Source: Sunxiuqinia rutila | Lineage (GTDB): Bacteria > Bacteroidota > Bacteroidia > Bacteroidales > Prolixibacteraceae | Length of the DNA stretch: 64,000 nucleotides | Reading direction: 5' to 3' | NCBI RefSeq assembly: GCF_050589705.1 | Contig: NZ_JBNGOT010000001.1 | Span: 434,001-498,000, forward strand | Program-made: the position numbers and the translations under genes | Notes under the pieces: generated by a model | What the model was told of the DNA's origin: nothing | The model's input: only the letters and a program-made list of their open reading frames with translations | The model's database searches: none | In this document: positions 44,062-52,728 of the stretch, in pieces | Layout of the letters: each line of letters begins with the position of its first letter | Numbering within the stretch: position 1 is the first letter of the stretch

Positions 44062-45075
44062 TTACTTCAGCCCTTTGTAGAACAGTTTGCCGGTACCCAG
44101 CAAGCCAGCAAAGGCCATGACGGCAAACACGAGGCTGCCGATAGCGATTTGCATTCCACCGGAAATGGCATGACCGCTGGTACAACCGCCAGCCATGCGC
44201 GCGCCAAAAATCATGATGAAACCACCCGCAAAAGCCCAAACCAAGCGTTTAGCAGAGGAGTTGCCTTTGTATTTTTGCCAGTTTTCGTGAATGAGGGTGA
44301 GTTTGAAATCTTTCCGAAGAAGTGATAATACCAGCCCTGAAAGAAAAGCACCCCCTAAAAAGAGCAACTGCCAGCTTCCGGAAGCTTCAATCTTTTCGAA
44401 GTAGGCATTGGATGTTGTGCCGGTCAGTAAATCACCCAGGTAAGGGTAAACCGTTGAGGCACCAATGGGGCGGTTGAAGGTCGCTGTTGAAAAGATGATT
44501 ACATTGAGCAGGGCCAGCGCAATTCCTGCTCCAATCCATTTTTTACTTGTGCTTTTTTCAAGTTTGTGGACCCCAAAAGCTGCCGCGATAAAAACCAGGC
44601 CAATGACAACAACAAGCAGGTAGAAGACCGTTGGATTTTCGCCCGTTAGCGAGTGCAACGAAATTTTCCCCAGGTTGGCTCCCAGCAGCGGTTCAATGCT
44701 TGGCAATACAAGGGTGTAAACCCATCCGCCCAGCATTCCGCCAATAATTCCGGTTAAGGCATCCAGCGATCCTTCGCCCAGCGAAATGGCCAGCGTGCCG
44801 GGGCAATAGCCCAGAACAGCCATGCCAATACCAAAAATTAATCCCCCAATCAGGATACCTCCAACCATAAAGGGCTTGACATGATAGGTGGCCAATCCCA
44901 GCCCGATTTCAAAGTTAATTAGAATTACACCTACCCCGATGGCCAGCGCAATGGTTTTGGCAACGGTCAGGTCTTCGAGTGTGGCCATGCCACTAATAAC
45001 GTTATACTTGTTGAGGCTGGCGTGTTGGAGAGCTGCGCCAAACAGAAATCCGAAAACGAGAATTAAGAGGGTCAT
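44062..45075 (-). CDS. YeeE/YedE (TsuA-like) sulfur compound transporter, two-domain
   Basis: This 337-residue inner-membrane protein holds two YeeE/YedE repeats in one chain, about ten helices. Each repeat has the conserved cysteine: LGYCPGTLAISLGEG (about residue 98) and GGCTSGHAISGGMQIAIG (about 306). In TsuA-type proteins these cysteines pass thiosulfate through the membrane by transient hydrogen bonds or persulfide contacts. The likely substrate is thiosulfate or a related sulfur species. This fits the TusA-containing fusion at 28642, since YeeE proteins are often paired with TusA. Confidence 0.9.
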   Translation of the reverse strand: MTLLILVFGFLFGAALQHASLNKYNVISGMATLEDLTVAKTIALAIGVGVILINFEIGLGLATYHVKPFMVGGILIGGLIFGIGMAVLGYCPGTLAISLGEGSLDALTGIIGGMLGGWVYTLVLPSIEPLLGANLGKISLHSLTGENPTVFYLLVVVIGLVFIAAAFGVHKLEKSTSKKWIGAGIALALLNVIIFSTATFNRPIGASTVYPYLGDLLTGTTSNAYFEKIEASGSWQLLFLGGAFLSGLVLSLLRKDFKLTLIHENWQKYKGNSSAKRLVWAFAGGFIMIFGARMAGGCTSGHAISGGMQIAIGSLVFAVMAFAGLLGTGKLFYKGLK

Positions 45076-45205
45076 TTTGTGTGTTGTTGGTTTTGGCTGG
45101 CAAGTTAAACTTTTTTCAACGAAGCGACTTTGATATCCGTCATTTTAATGGCTTGGAGCACCAGCGACTGTTGTAAAACAGGGCCTTTTATCCGAAGAAA
45201 TGTTA

Positions 45206-45255
45206 AAAGCCAACGTCCTGGAATTGCGTTGAAACGCACTTCGGACATTGGCTTT
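45206..45255 (-). terminator. Branched hairpin downstream of the malic enzyme gene
   Basis: Outer stem AAAGCCAACGTCC (45206-45218) pairs with GGACATTGGCTTT (45243-45255) with one mismatch. An inner hairpin GCGTT-GA-AACGC sits in the loop. On the minus strand the outer arm ends GGCTTTTAAC, so it could terminate the malic enzyme transcript. Confidence 0.6.
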
Positions 45256-45276
45256 ACTCCGCAGGAGTGGCGGTTT

Positions 45277-47559
45277 TTAATCCGTTCTGGTTTCAGCTTC
45301 CTGAGCATCAACCACGGCAATGGCAACCAGGTTGACAATTTCGCGTACCGAGCTTTCCATTTGCAACACATGAATCGGCTTTTTCATGCCCAACAGAATG
45401 GGGCCTATGGCTTTGGCGGTTCCCAGTTCCTGTAAAACCTTGTACAGAATGTTGCCTGAGCTGAGGTTCGGACAAATCAGCACATTGGCATCGTGTTCTC
45501 CCAGCTTGGAAAAGGGGAATTTGCGTTTCCGCAAGGCTCCGTTTAAGGCGTAGTTGGCTTGCATTTCGCCATCAACCATCAGTTCGGGATGCGTTTCATG
45601 CAAAATTCGCACAGCTTCGCGGGCACGCACCGGACTACCCTTGCCCTTAAAGGCTCCAAAGTTGGAGTAGCTTAGAACAGCGATGCGAGGTTCAATTTTA
45701 AAGCGCTTCACTTCGTTGGCTACCAATAACGTGGTGTCGGCAATTACCTGAGGCTCCGGGTCCGAGTTCACGGTAGTGTCGGCCAAAAATAGCGGTCCTT
45801 TTTTGGTCAACATCACATACATGCCGGCCAGGTGGTTAACATCGCCCCGGGTGCCAATAACCTGCAAGGCCGGACGAATGGTGTCGGCGTATTTGCGTGA
45901 GAAGCCTGAGATGAAAGCATCGGCCTCACCGGTTTCCACCATGATGCAGCCAAAGTAATCGTGGTTGTAAGTTTTTTCGAAGGCTTCTTCCAGGCTCATG
46001 CCTTTGCGTTTGCGCTTTTCATAAAGTACTTCGGCTAACTGGTGTCTGCGGGTATCCGAAATATCGCGGAAAATGTCGATGATGGGGACATCGGACAAGT
46101 CGAGTTGGTTGTTGGCCAAAATGGTTTCAATGGTTTTTCGGCTTCCCAACAGGATGGGGCGGGCAATGCCCTGATCCACAACAAAACGGGCTGCCTTCAG
46201 CATTTTTAGGTTATTGGCATCGGCAAAAACCACCCGCTTCGGATGTTGTTTGGCCTTGTTGCAGATGGTCATAATCAGCTTGTTTTCCAAGCCCAGGCGA
46301 GCACTCAGCTCACGTTCGTATTCGTCCCAGTCGGCAATGGGTTTGCCGGCTACGCCCGAGTCCATGGCGGCGCGGGCAACAGCAGGCGCTACGGTGGTAA
46401 TGAGGCGGGGATCCAATGGTTTGGGAATGATGTAGTCGCGTCCAAACACAATGTTCTCCATGTTATAAGCTTTGGTAACCAGCTCCGGAACATATTTCTT
46501 GGCCAGATCAGCCAGGGCTTTTACGGCAGCAATTTTCATTTCTTCGTTGATGGTGCGGGCACGGACATCCAGGGCGCCGCGAAAGATAAACGGGAAGCCC
46601 AAAACATTGTTAATTTGATTGGGATAGTCACTTCGTCCCGTGGCCATAATCACATCCTTGCGGGCGCTGGTGGCATCTTCGTAGGAGATTTCCGGGGTGG
46701 GGTTGGCCATGGCAAAAACAATGGGGTCTTCGGCCATGGATCGGATCATTTCCTTGTTGACCACATTGCCTACCGACAAGCCTAGAAAAACATCTGCACC
46801 AATCATGGCTTCTTTCAGGGTTTTGATGGTTCTGGAGGTGACAAACTGCTGCTTGGCGGAGTTCAGATCCGTGCGGCTTTCGTTTAACACACCCTTGCTG
46901 TCGAGCATAACCATGTTGCCTTTTTTTACACCGAGGCTGGTGTAAAGCTTGGCACAGGAGATGGCTGCTGCGCCGGCTCCGTTGATAACCACTTTGATTT
47001 GATCCAGTTCCTTGCCATTCAGTTCCAGGGCATTTAACAGGCCGGCCCCCGAAATAATTGCTGTGCCATGCTGATCGTCGTGAAATACCGGGATGTCGAG
47101 CGCTTCTTTCAGCTTTTCTTCTATCTCGAAACACTCGGGCGCTTTAATGTCTTCCAGGTTGATGCCGCCAAAGGTGGGAGCGATGGCCTTTACCACTTCA
47201 ATCAGTTTTTGCGGGTCCTTCTCGTTCACTTCAATGTCGAACACATCCACATCGGCAAAAATCTTAAACAACATGCCTTTGCCTTCCATCACAGGTTTCC
47301 CGGCCAGTGGCCCAATGTCGCCCAGCCCCAACACCGCCGTACCATTCGAGACAACAGCTACCAGGTTGCCTTTCGAGGTGTAGCGGTAAACTTCTTCCGG
47401 ATCCTGCTCAATTTCGCGGCAGGGCTGAGCTACCCCCGGCGTGTAAGCCAGCGATAAATCGTACTGTGTGTCGTGTGGTTTGGTTGGAATAACTTCGATT
47501 TTCCCGGGGCGGCCTTTCTCATGATACCATAAAGCATCTTCGTAAACTGATTTTTTCAT
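45277..47559 (-). CDS. maeB: NADP-dependent malic enzyme, MaeB type
   Basis: This cytoplasmic 760-residue enzyme converts malate to pyruvate, carbon dioxide and NADPH. The N-terminal malic domain (about residues 15-425) contains YTPGVAQPC, the catalytic region HDDQHGTAI and the NADP-binding GAGAAAISCAKLY. The C-terminal part (about 430-760) is a phosphotransacetylase-like domain (ISGFSRKYADTIRPALQ; VLICPNLSSGNILYKVL) that in MaeB proteins mainly serves regulation, for example by acetyl-CoA. Length is normal for the hybrid type. It is monocistronic, with a hairpin downstream. Confidence 0.96.
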   Translation of the reverse strand: MKKSVYEDALWYHEKGRPGKIEVIPTKPHDTQYDLSLAYTPGVAQPCREIEQDPEEVYRYTSKGNLVAVVSNGTAVLGLGDIGPLAGKPVMEGKGMLFKIFADVDVFDIEVNEKDPQKLIEVVKAIAPTFGGINLEDIKAPECFEIEEKLKEALDIPVFHDDQHGTAIISGAGLLNALELNGKELDQIKVVINGAGAAAISCAKLYTSLGVKKGNMVMLDSKGVLNESRTDLNSAKQQFVTSRTIKTLKEAMIGADVFLGLSVGNVVNKEMIRSMAEDPIVFAMANPTPEISYEDATSARKDVIMATGRSDYPNQINNVLGFPFIFRGALDVRARTINEEMKIAAVKALADLAKKYVPELVTKAYNMENIVFGRDYIIPKPLDPRLITTVAPAVARAAMDSGVAGKPIADWDEYERELSARLGLENKLIMTICNKAKQHPKRVVFADANNLKMLKAARFVVDQGIARPILLGSRKTIETILANNQLDLSDVPIIDIFRDISDTRRHQLAEVLYEKRKRKGMSLEEAFEKTYNHDYFGCIMVETGEADAFISGFSRKYADTIRPALQVIGTRGDVNHLAGMYVMLTKKGPLFLADTTVNSDPEPQVIADTTLLVANEVKRFKIEPRIAVLSYSNFGAFKGKGSPVRAREAVRILHETHPELMVDGEMQANYALNGALRKRKFPFSKLGEHDANVLICPNLSSGNILYKVLQELGTAKAIGPILLGMKKPIHVLQMESSVREIVNLVAIAVVDAQEAETRTD

Positions 47560-47688
47560 GGTCGGCAGATTTTTGTCTTATCAATTTACGAAAATCTGAC
47601 TTGAAAATCAATGGCTTATCCAAGACCTGCAAAGGAGGCATTTCGGGCTTTTCAGCGGGGTGGGCAAAGGCGAAAGGCCTGAGTGGGC

Positions 47689-48123
47689 TTAAGAATCAGA
47701 CTCTTTTGTACATACAATTTCGTATTTGATGTTCCCCGGATCCTTGAAAAAGACGGCATAATAATGCTCTCCATACTCGGGGTAACGTTTGGGTGGGGTA
47801 ACAATGGTGGCTTCGAATTGCAGTAATTGCTGGTAAGCATGGTCAACTTCAGCGCGCGATTCGGCTTTGAAGGCCAGGTGGTGCAAGGCACCAGGTTTGC
47901 GGCGGTTGATTGAATCGTTTACAAAGGCTTTGCGCGGCGAAGTAATGGCAAAGGCCAATAACTCGTGGGTATATTCAATGACATGAAAATCATGTGCCTC
48001 AATATAGGCGCGAACTTTATTTTTGATGTCAAATCCCAGAATAGGAAGAAACTGATCGTAAAACTTTTCTGCAACCTGCAGGTCTTTCACAGTGATCTGA
48101 ATGTGGTCGATAATCGGATTCAT
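47689..48123 (-). CDS. VOC (glyoxalase-like) family protein
   Basis: This small cytoplasmic metalloprotein has two paired beta-alpha-beta-beta-beta modules. I place the start at the ATG at 48123 (MNPIIDHIQITVKDLQVAEK), giving 144 residues; the longer frame uses a TTG at 48159. Likely metal ligands are His in DHIQITVKD and HHLAFKAES, and Glu in IKYEIV near the end. The C-terminal module GEHYYAVFFKDPGNIKYEIV is typical of the family. The reaction (lyase, isomerase or dioxygenase) cannot be assigned. It is the last backbone gene before the second accessory island. Confidence 0.88.
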   Translation of the reverse strand: MNPIIDHIQITVKDLQVAEKFYDQFLPILGFDIKNKVRAYIEAHDFHVIEYTHELLAFAITSPRKAFVNDSINRRKPGALHHLAFKAESRAEVDHAYQQLLQFEATIVTPPKRYPEYGEHYYAVFFKDPGNIKYEIVCTKESDS

Positions 48124-48295
48124 TGGGTGTTGAGTTTCGTTATTGATTGGAGTGCTCAAATTCGGGATGCAGTTTAGTCAATATTTCTGAATTTCCCAGC
48201 GCTGCCGCGCGATTGCCTCACGTGGTAGCAGAGGGCGAGCGGCGCACTGGCGGACTATTAGTCCGTCAGCCGTCTACTCGATTACCAAACGTTTT

Positions 48296-48769
48296 TCATT
48301 TTTCACACTCCAATATTCCGGAAATTAATATCTTATATTTTTGAATATCCTTTCTAAATTTATTTTGTACTGCAACCCATAACACGGTTCCGATAGCTAA
48401 TAGTATTCCTCCAACTATATATAATGAAGCATTGCTACTTATTCCTGATATTATTGTGATTAAAAAAAACAAGCCTAAAAAGATATGTGTAAATACTATC
48501 AATCTTATTAATAAATGTTGATTAAAAACAATTACCACATCGGTCTTATTTTCTGTATCAGTTTTTAATAATTCTCCATTAATAATAGTCCAATTTTGGA
48601 ATGCCATATACCATACATAAAGAACCCGTTTACGCACTCTAAAGGATATTGAATTATTTTTTTCCTGATTTAAATTAAATACAAATCCGTTAACAGTTCC
48701 AAGTGCGGATTCTAACTTCTTACTAATCTCGTTAGGACTACTGTTTACTCTAAAATTCCATGCTTTCAT
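48296..48769 (-). CDS. Hypothetical protein with two membrane helices
   Basis: This 157-residue AT-rich gene encodes an N-terminal soluble part of about 90 residues (MKAWNFRVNSSPNEISKKLE; a beta-rich domain) and two adjacent helices (about 92-112 and 115-135: FTHIFLGLFFLITIISG; LYIVGGILLAIGTVLWVAV). A short cytoplasmic tail follows. I do not recognise the family. It is bounded on its 5' side by the attC-like hairpin at 48792. To its 3' side (48160-48295) is a GC-rich stretch with a small hairpin (GGACT-ATT-AGTCC) and no gene. Confidence 0.62.
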   Translation of the reverse strand: MKAWNFRVNSSPNEISKKLESALGTVNGFVFNLNQEKNNSISFRVRKRVLYVWYMAFQNWTIINGELLKTDTENKTDVVIVFNQHLLIRLIVFTHIFLGLFFLITIISGISSNASLYIVGGILLAIGTVLWVAVQNKFRKDIQKYKILISGILECEK

Positions 48770-48791
48770 ATTATCGTTTTTAAATGTTTGG

Positions 48792-48917
48792 TAACGGTAA
48801 ATTGTATGAGTAGTGGCAGATTGCGTGCTAATTTCCTGTCAAACCGCTACGCTTTTTGAGCGGGCTACAAACCTTTATATTTCGCACTTTTACTGCCATT
48901 ACTTATACAAAATGTTA
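48792..48917. repeat. Cassette-type imperfect hairpin (attC-like), copy 2
   Basis: TTGTATGAGTAGTGGCAG (48802-48819) pairs with CTGCCATTACTTATACAA (48893-48910) at 16 of 18 positions. The element is bounded by TAACGG at one end and TGTTA at the other, the AAC...GTT polarity of integron attC sites, and has ATTTCCTGTC in the middle. The same start and core occur at 17354-17464. No integron integrase is present in the window. Confidence 0.6.
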
Positions 48918-48920
48918 ACA

Positions 48921-50042
48921 TTAGTATTTTCCATTCATTTGAAAATTCTGCCATCTTTCTTTCTCTAGTTCAAAACTATAGTTCTCTATTATTGTCGTAA
49001 AATATTCTTCCAATGATATTGAACCTGTCTCATATTCTTTTAGTTGCTCATAGAAGAATGGGATTAAAGTAAGTCCATAAGAATATTGATTGTTTATTTC
49101 GTTCAATGTTTTTTCTTTACTATAGTTAAAATGTTTTTCTCGTAAAATGTAGTCGATTGTCCGAACCATACATTCGCTAATGAAAGGATAGCCTCCGACA
49201 TAGTTCCCATGCATTTTCTTCATGCGTTCACTGAAACCAACCCTGCTTGCATCTAAAAGCTTTTTTATTTGTTTTTGTGTAAATCCGTCTACAATTGGAT
49301 TAATTACGTTGTGCAAGGCTTCATGATAAAAAGCTTGTGGACCTGGTTCTTCTATTCTGGGAGAGACAACAATATAAATTTGCGAGTTTGAATATTCTGT
49401 AAAACCACTTTCGTTTTGCATAAAAGGACAAATATTGAAAACAATCTTTTTTACATTAAAGATATCTTTTGAACATCTACAATATTCGAGAATATCGTCA
49501 ATTGCCAAACTTGAAAATGGAATATATTGATAATTTGCTTCACGTAGTTTACTCTCGTACTTCTTCCACAAGTCCGATATTTTTGCTACTTTATAAAATT
49601 CGTTTATTAATTCTAAATAGGTCGAATCTTTTTTTGCTGGGTGGTTTAAATTGAGAGAATCAGGTAGCCATATGAAGTGAGGCGGGTCTGATAATGAAAA
49701 TGCCTTTTTACCAATAGAAGCAAAAAAATCATTTTTACTTGCCTCCGAAATTTTATCTTTATACTCAATAGTCAAAATAGAATCTAAAGAATTTCTTAAT
49801 CCAATTCTATCAATTGACATAGAATCTGTATTTTCAAAGTCATAACCAGAAATGTTTGCAAACGCCATTGTTGTAAATAACCGAATGTCTGGCTCAAAGT
49901 CAAACAGAGTTGTATCATAATCAACTTTGTTATTTGCCAAATGCTCTATTTGTAAATTCGAGTCCTTCTCCTTAACGTTTGATTTATTGGAACAACTTAT
50001 AAAAACTAAAAGAACGCAAAATAGTAGTAAAAGGTACTTCAT
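48921..50042 (-). CDS. Lipoprotein with HExxH zinc-peptidase motif (DUF4932-like)
   Basis: This 373-residue protein has a lipoprotein signal with lipobox FISC (Cys17). Residues 240-244 read HEALH (in FYHEALHNVINPI), a HExxH zinc motif. Glu290 (SECMVR), 46 residues later, is a candidate third ligand as in gluzincins. The general look resembles DUF4932-type proteins of Bacteroidota; this name is from memory of the pattern. The gene is AT-rich and lies between the attC-like hairpin and the second copy of the conserved intergenic repeat, the same frame that surrounds the unrelated gene at 17463. Confidence 0.68.
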   Translation of the reverse strand: MKYLLLLFCVLLVFISCSNKSNVKEKDSNLQIEHLANNKVDYDTTLFDFEPDIRLFTTMAFANISGYDFENTDSMSIDRIGLRNSLDSILTIEYKDKISEASKNDFFASIGKKAFSLSDPPHFIWLPDSLNLNHPAKKDSTYLELINEFYKVAKISDLWKKYESKLREANYQYIPFSSLAIDDILEYCRCSKDIFNVKKIVFNICPFMQNESGFTEYSNSQIYIVVSPRIEEPGPQAFYHEALHNVINPIVDGFTQKQIKKLLDASRVGFSERMKKMHGNYVGGYPFISECMVRTIDYILREKHFNYSKEKTLNEINNQYSYGLTLIPFFYEQLKEYETGSISLEEYFTTIIENYSFELEKERWQNFQMNGKY

Positions 50043-50056
50043 TGGTTTTTAATATT

Positions 50057-50226
50057 AACACTTGTATACCCACAGTCTTGTGGATATATTCGCTTTAGCT
50101 GGATGTGTTTTTGCTGGTTAAAACGCTGCTTGTGTGCGGTGGGTGTCCGTTGGTTAGTACTGTCATTGGTTTTTTCTTTTTAGGTTTCGCCGATCAATTT
50201 ACAAAACTTTACAAAATGTATACATC
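50057..50226. repeat. Conserved intergenic repeat, copy 2 (about 170 bp)
   Basis: This copy matches 18386-18547 in order and orientation. Its first part folds well: TATACCCACAG pairs with TTGTGGATATA. It starts 15 bp upstream of the start codon of the lipoprotein gene, so it could supply the promoter of any gene placed next to it. Confidence 0.75.
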
Positions 50227-50421
50227 AGGATGGGCATTTTTATTTTGGTTCGAAACAACTGAAATCCTGCCTGTCCTTTGGTTGAGCGAAGCGGCAGCGC
50301 AAGGCGAGCTGTCTTGAGTTTGCAATTCAAATCTCATAAGTGTCTGCATACTTATTAAGTCCGGGTATACCCAAGACCATTTTCCCCGCTCCTCAAGATT
50401 AGGGCTTTTGTTGATGAACGC

Positions 50422-50601
50422 ATGACCGATTTTTCAATTGCTGTCATTTCCCCGGCTTGCCGCGTCCTGCCGATGTTCTGGCGCCCCACCGACACCGTCT
50501 GGCTGGTCGCTGAGTTCGTCTGGCAGGTTGGCAGCATTGTCTGGCGGGTCGCTGAGTTCATCTGGCTACCAGGCACCATCGTCCGGTGGGTGGGGGTAGT
50601 G
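50422..50601. repeat. 21-bp periodic degenerate tandem repeat, island 2
   Basis: About eight 21-bp units follow each other, with GTC (or GTT, GTG) at the unit start and GTCTGG near its end. Read on + it gives heptads such as VAEFVWQ, VGSIVWR and VAEFIWL; on minus (open from 50636 to 50355) it gives SATRQTM, LPTCQTN and SATSQTV. Both frames are open because the period is a multiple of three. It takes the same place in this island as the heptad frame at 18608-18916. Whether either strand is translated is unknown. Gap 50227-51142 holds only this and other repeats. Confidence 0.6.
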
Positions 50602-50627
50602 TAAACGCTATTTGGAAAACCCATAAC

Positions 50628-50672
50628 CGAAGGCACGAGCTTACGAGCGTAAGAAGGTATGAGATCACGAAC
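50628..50672. repeat. ACGAACGTACGA-type dispersed repeat, decayed copy
   Basis: GGCACGAGCTTACGAGCG, then AAGGTATGAGATCACGAAC, is a diverged version of the arrays at 19341, 21852 and 22180. Confidence 0.5.
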
Positions 50673-50912
50673 CGATTCGCAGCAAGACCTAAGTCCTCCA
50701 CTTCACCGGAAGGAGAAAAGTTCGGCCTGCGAGGGTTTTGAAACAGACAACAAGGGAAGGAATCTGCGCCGGGACTAGCTAAGAAAAGCCTGTAAAGCGT
50801 GCTTGGGGAGAGTTTTGAAATAAGCTGTGCCGATTTAATCAGGCAGTTACGGAGATTCTATTTCCAACTTCACCGCAAGAAAAGAAAAGCCTCGTTTACA
50901 CTGTAGCCTTAA

Positions 50913-51015
50913 CAACAAAATCACCTCGTCAGCGGTATACCGGTGCCACTCCTCCTTGAAAAAAAAGGAGGAGAGAAGAACGCATCAGTAAACGGTAGCT
51001 CACAAGCTGACAGCT
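50913..51015. repeat. Intergenic repeat shared by both accessory islands, copy 2
   Basis: CAACAAAATCACCTCGTCAG, CGGTATACCGGTGCC, ACTCCTCCTTG, a GGAGGAGAGAAG expansion, CGCATCAG, AACGGTAGC and CTGACAGC parallel 19068-19158. It contains a CGGTATACCG palindrome where copy 1 has CCGGTAACCCGG. Confidence 0.65.
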
Positions 51016-51142
51016 ACCGCTGGCGACAATTTTTAATCGATGCCTTGCCTGCAAACTTTTGCTTTTCACTGCACAACACGGGGCACACACTTGCGCCAGA
51101 GGGCACCGCGATTATTAAATTCTTTGCTGAGTCGGAATAGTT

Positions 51143-51610
51143 TTACAGAATTTTCTCCCAAAAATACATGCGTTCGTAGCAGTCGTCGTAGCCGGCTTTT
51201 CGGTAAAGCTTTTGCGCGTTGTAGTTGTCGTGCCGGACTTCCAGGTTAATGCGGCAATAGCCTTGTTGCTTCACAAAGTCGGCAATCGCATCGAGCAGGA
51301 ACCGGCCTACTCCTTTTCCTCTGAAATCGGGGTGCACCACAAAGTCATGAATATTGAGCAGGGGCTTGGCCTGAAAGGTGGAGAAGTTTTTATTGCAGTT
51401 GGCCAGGGCTGCATATTGGCCGTCGGCTACAGCAAAAAATCCAAGGTAGCCAGGGTAATTACGCAAGCCTTCCAGAATTTTCGGCGCTTGGCCTTCGGGC
51501 ATGGGCGCATTATCGCCCATTTCGTCTTGCATGTAAAGATCCAATAAACGAATGAGTTGCTGGCAGTGCTGCTCGTTGTCGAGCTGGATGGGTACAAACG
51601 AATAGTCCAT
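51143..51610 (-). CDS. GNAT family N-acetyltransferase
   Basis: This 155-residue cytoplasmic acetyltransferase contains the acetyl-CoA binding motif A VHPDFRGKGVGRFLLDAI (R-G-K-G-V-G, about residues 96-112). It is followed by LEVRHDNYNAQKLYRKAGYD and a C-terminal YERMYFWEK, the standard GNAT motif B region for small-molecule or amino-acid acetylation. It resembles phosphinothricin- or RimI-like small acetyltransferases; the substrate is unknown. It marks the return to the backbone after the second accessory island. Confidence 0.92.
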   Translation of the reverse strand: MDYSFVPIQLDNEQHCQQLIRLLDLYMQDEMGDNAPMPEGQAPKILEGLRNYPGYLGFFAVADGQYAALANCNKNFSTFQAKPLLNIHDFVVHPDFRGKGVGRFLLDAIADFVKQQGYCRINLEVRHDNYNAQKLYRKAGYDDCYERMYFWEKIL

Positions 51611-51805
51611 TGTTTTTTGGGGCTAAATGTAATGAAAATGCTCAAAAAGCCCGGAGGGAAGACCCCCTTTTTGGCTGCTTGTTCTTACAAGTAACAAGGC
51701 CTGGCGTTGATCAATTGGGTGTTTTTGAACTTTGGAGCCATGGCTGCTGAAGGCAAGGAATTAGCCATTCTGAACAAAAAAAGATGAACACTGGCTTAAA
51801 ATCCT

Positions 51806-51813
51806 TATTTTCG
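51806..51813 (+). promoter_or_regulatory. Candidate -7 promoter element for the glycosyltransferase gene
   Basis: TATTTTCG matches TAnnTTTG at seven of eight positions and lies 28 bp upstream of the ATG at 51842. No clear TTTG is seen 17-23 bp further upstream. Confidence 0.35.
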
Positions 51814-51841
51814 CAGCTATAACTAATGCCATGACAACACT

Positions 51842-52579
51842 ATGAAGAATTTGGTAATTATACCAACCTACAATGAAAAGGAGAATGTTGAAGAGATGAT
51901 TCGAACGGTGTTTTCACTTCAAACACCTTTTCAGATTTTGATTATTGAAGACGGCTCACCGGATGGGACAGGTGCTATTGTAAAGCGCTTGCAATCTGAA
52001 TTTGAGGGCAAGCTGCACCTCATTGAGCGGGAAGGGAAATTGGGTTTGGGAACTGCCTATCTTACCGGTTTTAAGTGGGCCCTTGAAAAAGGGTACGACT
52101 ACATTTTCGAAATGGATTGTGATTTTTCGCATCCGCCCGAAGACCTGGAAAACCTGTTTAAGGCCTGTAATGAGGGAGGAGCCGATATGGCCATTGGATC
52201 GCGCTACATCAAAGGCATTAATGTTATTAACTGGCCGTTGGGACGGGTGTTGATGTCGTATTTCGCTTCGGTATATGTACGGCTGGTTACCGGCATGAAA
52301 ATCATGGACACAACGGCAGGCTTTAAGTGCTATTCGCGCCGTGTGCTGGAAACAATCGATCTGGATGACATTCGCTTGAAAGGGTATGGCTTTCAGATTG
52401 AGATGAAATTTACCGCCTGGAAACATGGGTTTAACTTAGTGGAAGTGCCCATTATTTTTACTGAGCGGCAGGAAGGAACCTCCAAAATGAGCGGTGGCAT
52501 TTTTAACGAAGCCTTGTGGGGGATTCTGAAAATGAAGATGAGAAGCTGGTTTAAAAAATATCCGGGCTATAAGTCTTAA
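51842..52579 (+). CDS. Polyprenol-phosphate mannosyltransferase-like GT2 enzyme
   Basis: This 245-residue GT-A fold enzyme transfers a sugar, probably mannose or glucose, from a nucleotide sugar to polyprenyl phosphate on the inner face of the membrane. The N-terminus VIIPTYNEKENVEEMI and the IIEDGSPDGTG block bind the nucleotide. EMDCDFSHPPED carries the DxD metal motif (about residues 94-99). RQEGTSKMSGGIFNEALWG near the C-terminus is the family acceptor-site signature. It has no C-terminal membrane helices, so it is the soluble DPM1-like type. It lies upstream of the dihydroorotase gene after a 149-bp gap. Confidence 0.94.
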   Translation: MKNLVIIPTYNEKENVEEMIRTVFSLQTPFQILIIEDGSPDGTGAIVKRLQSEFEGKLHLIEREGKLGLGTAYLTGFKWALEKGYDYIFEMDCDFSHPPEDLENLFKACNEGGADMAIGSRYIKGINVINWPLGRVLMSYFASVYVRLVTGMKIMDTTAGFKCYSRRVLETIDLDDIRLKGYGFQIEMKFTAWKHGFNLVEVPIIFTERQEGTSKMSGGIFNEALWGILKMKMRSWFKKYPGYKS

Positions 52580-52728
52580 ACCTGAGTTTATACCGGAAAA
52601 ACAGTAGGTTGATTGGTGAACAAAAACCGCTGTTAACCGATTTATATAAGGATTTTAGGGCTGCAGAAATGTAGCCTTTTCAATTTTTGTTTCGTAATTT
52701 ATACCGAGAATTTTAAAGTACTGAAAGC

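Noticed and set aside
45105..45371. 88-codon minus-strand frame at the end of the malic enzyme gene
   Set aside because: It overlaps the malic enzyme C-terminus in another frame and runs through the terminator hairpin.
17354..50226. A true integron
   Set aside because: The hairpins only keep AAC/GTT polarity, not the full attC boxes, and no IntI-type integrase is in the window. The cassette idea is kept only as a hypothesis.
50227..51142. A hidden tRNA or small RNA in the long repeat-rich gap
   Set aside because: No TTCGAATCC-like T-arm with matching acceptor stem was found; only repeats and a 21-bp periodic tract are seen.
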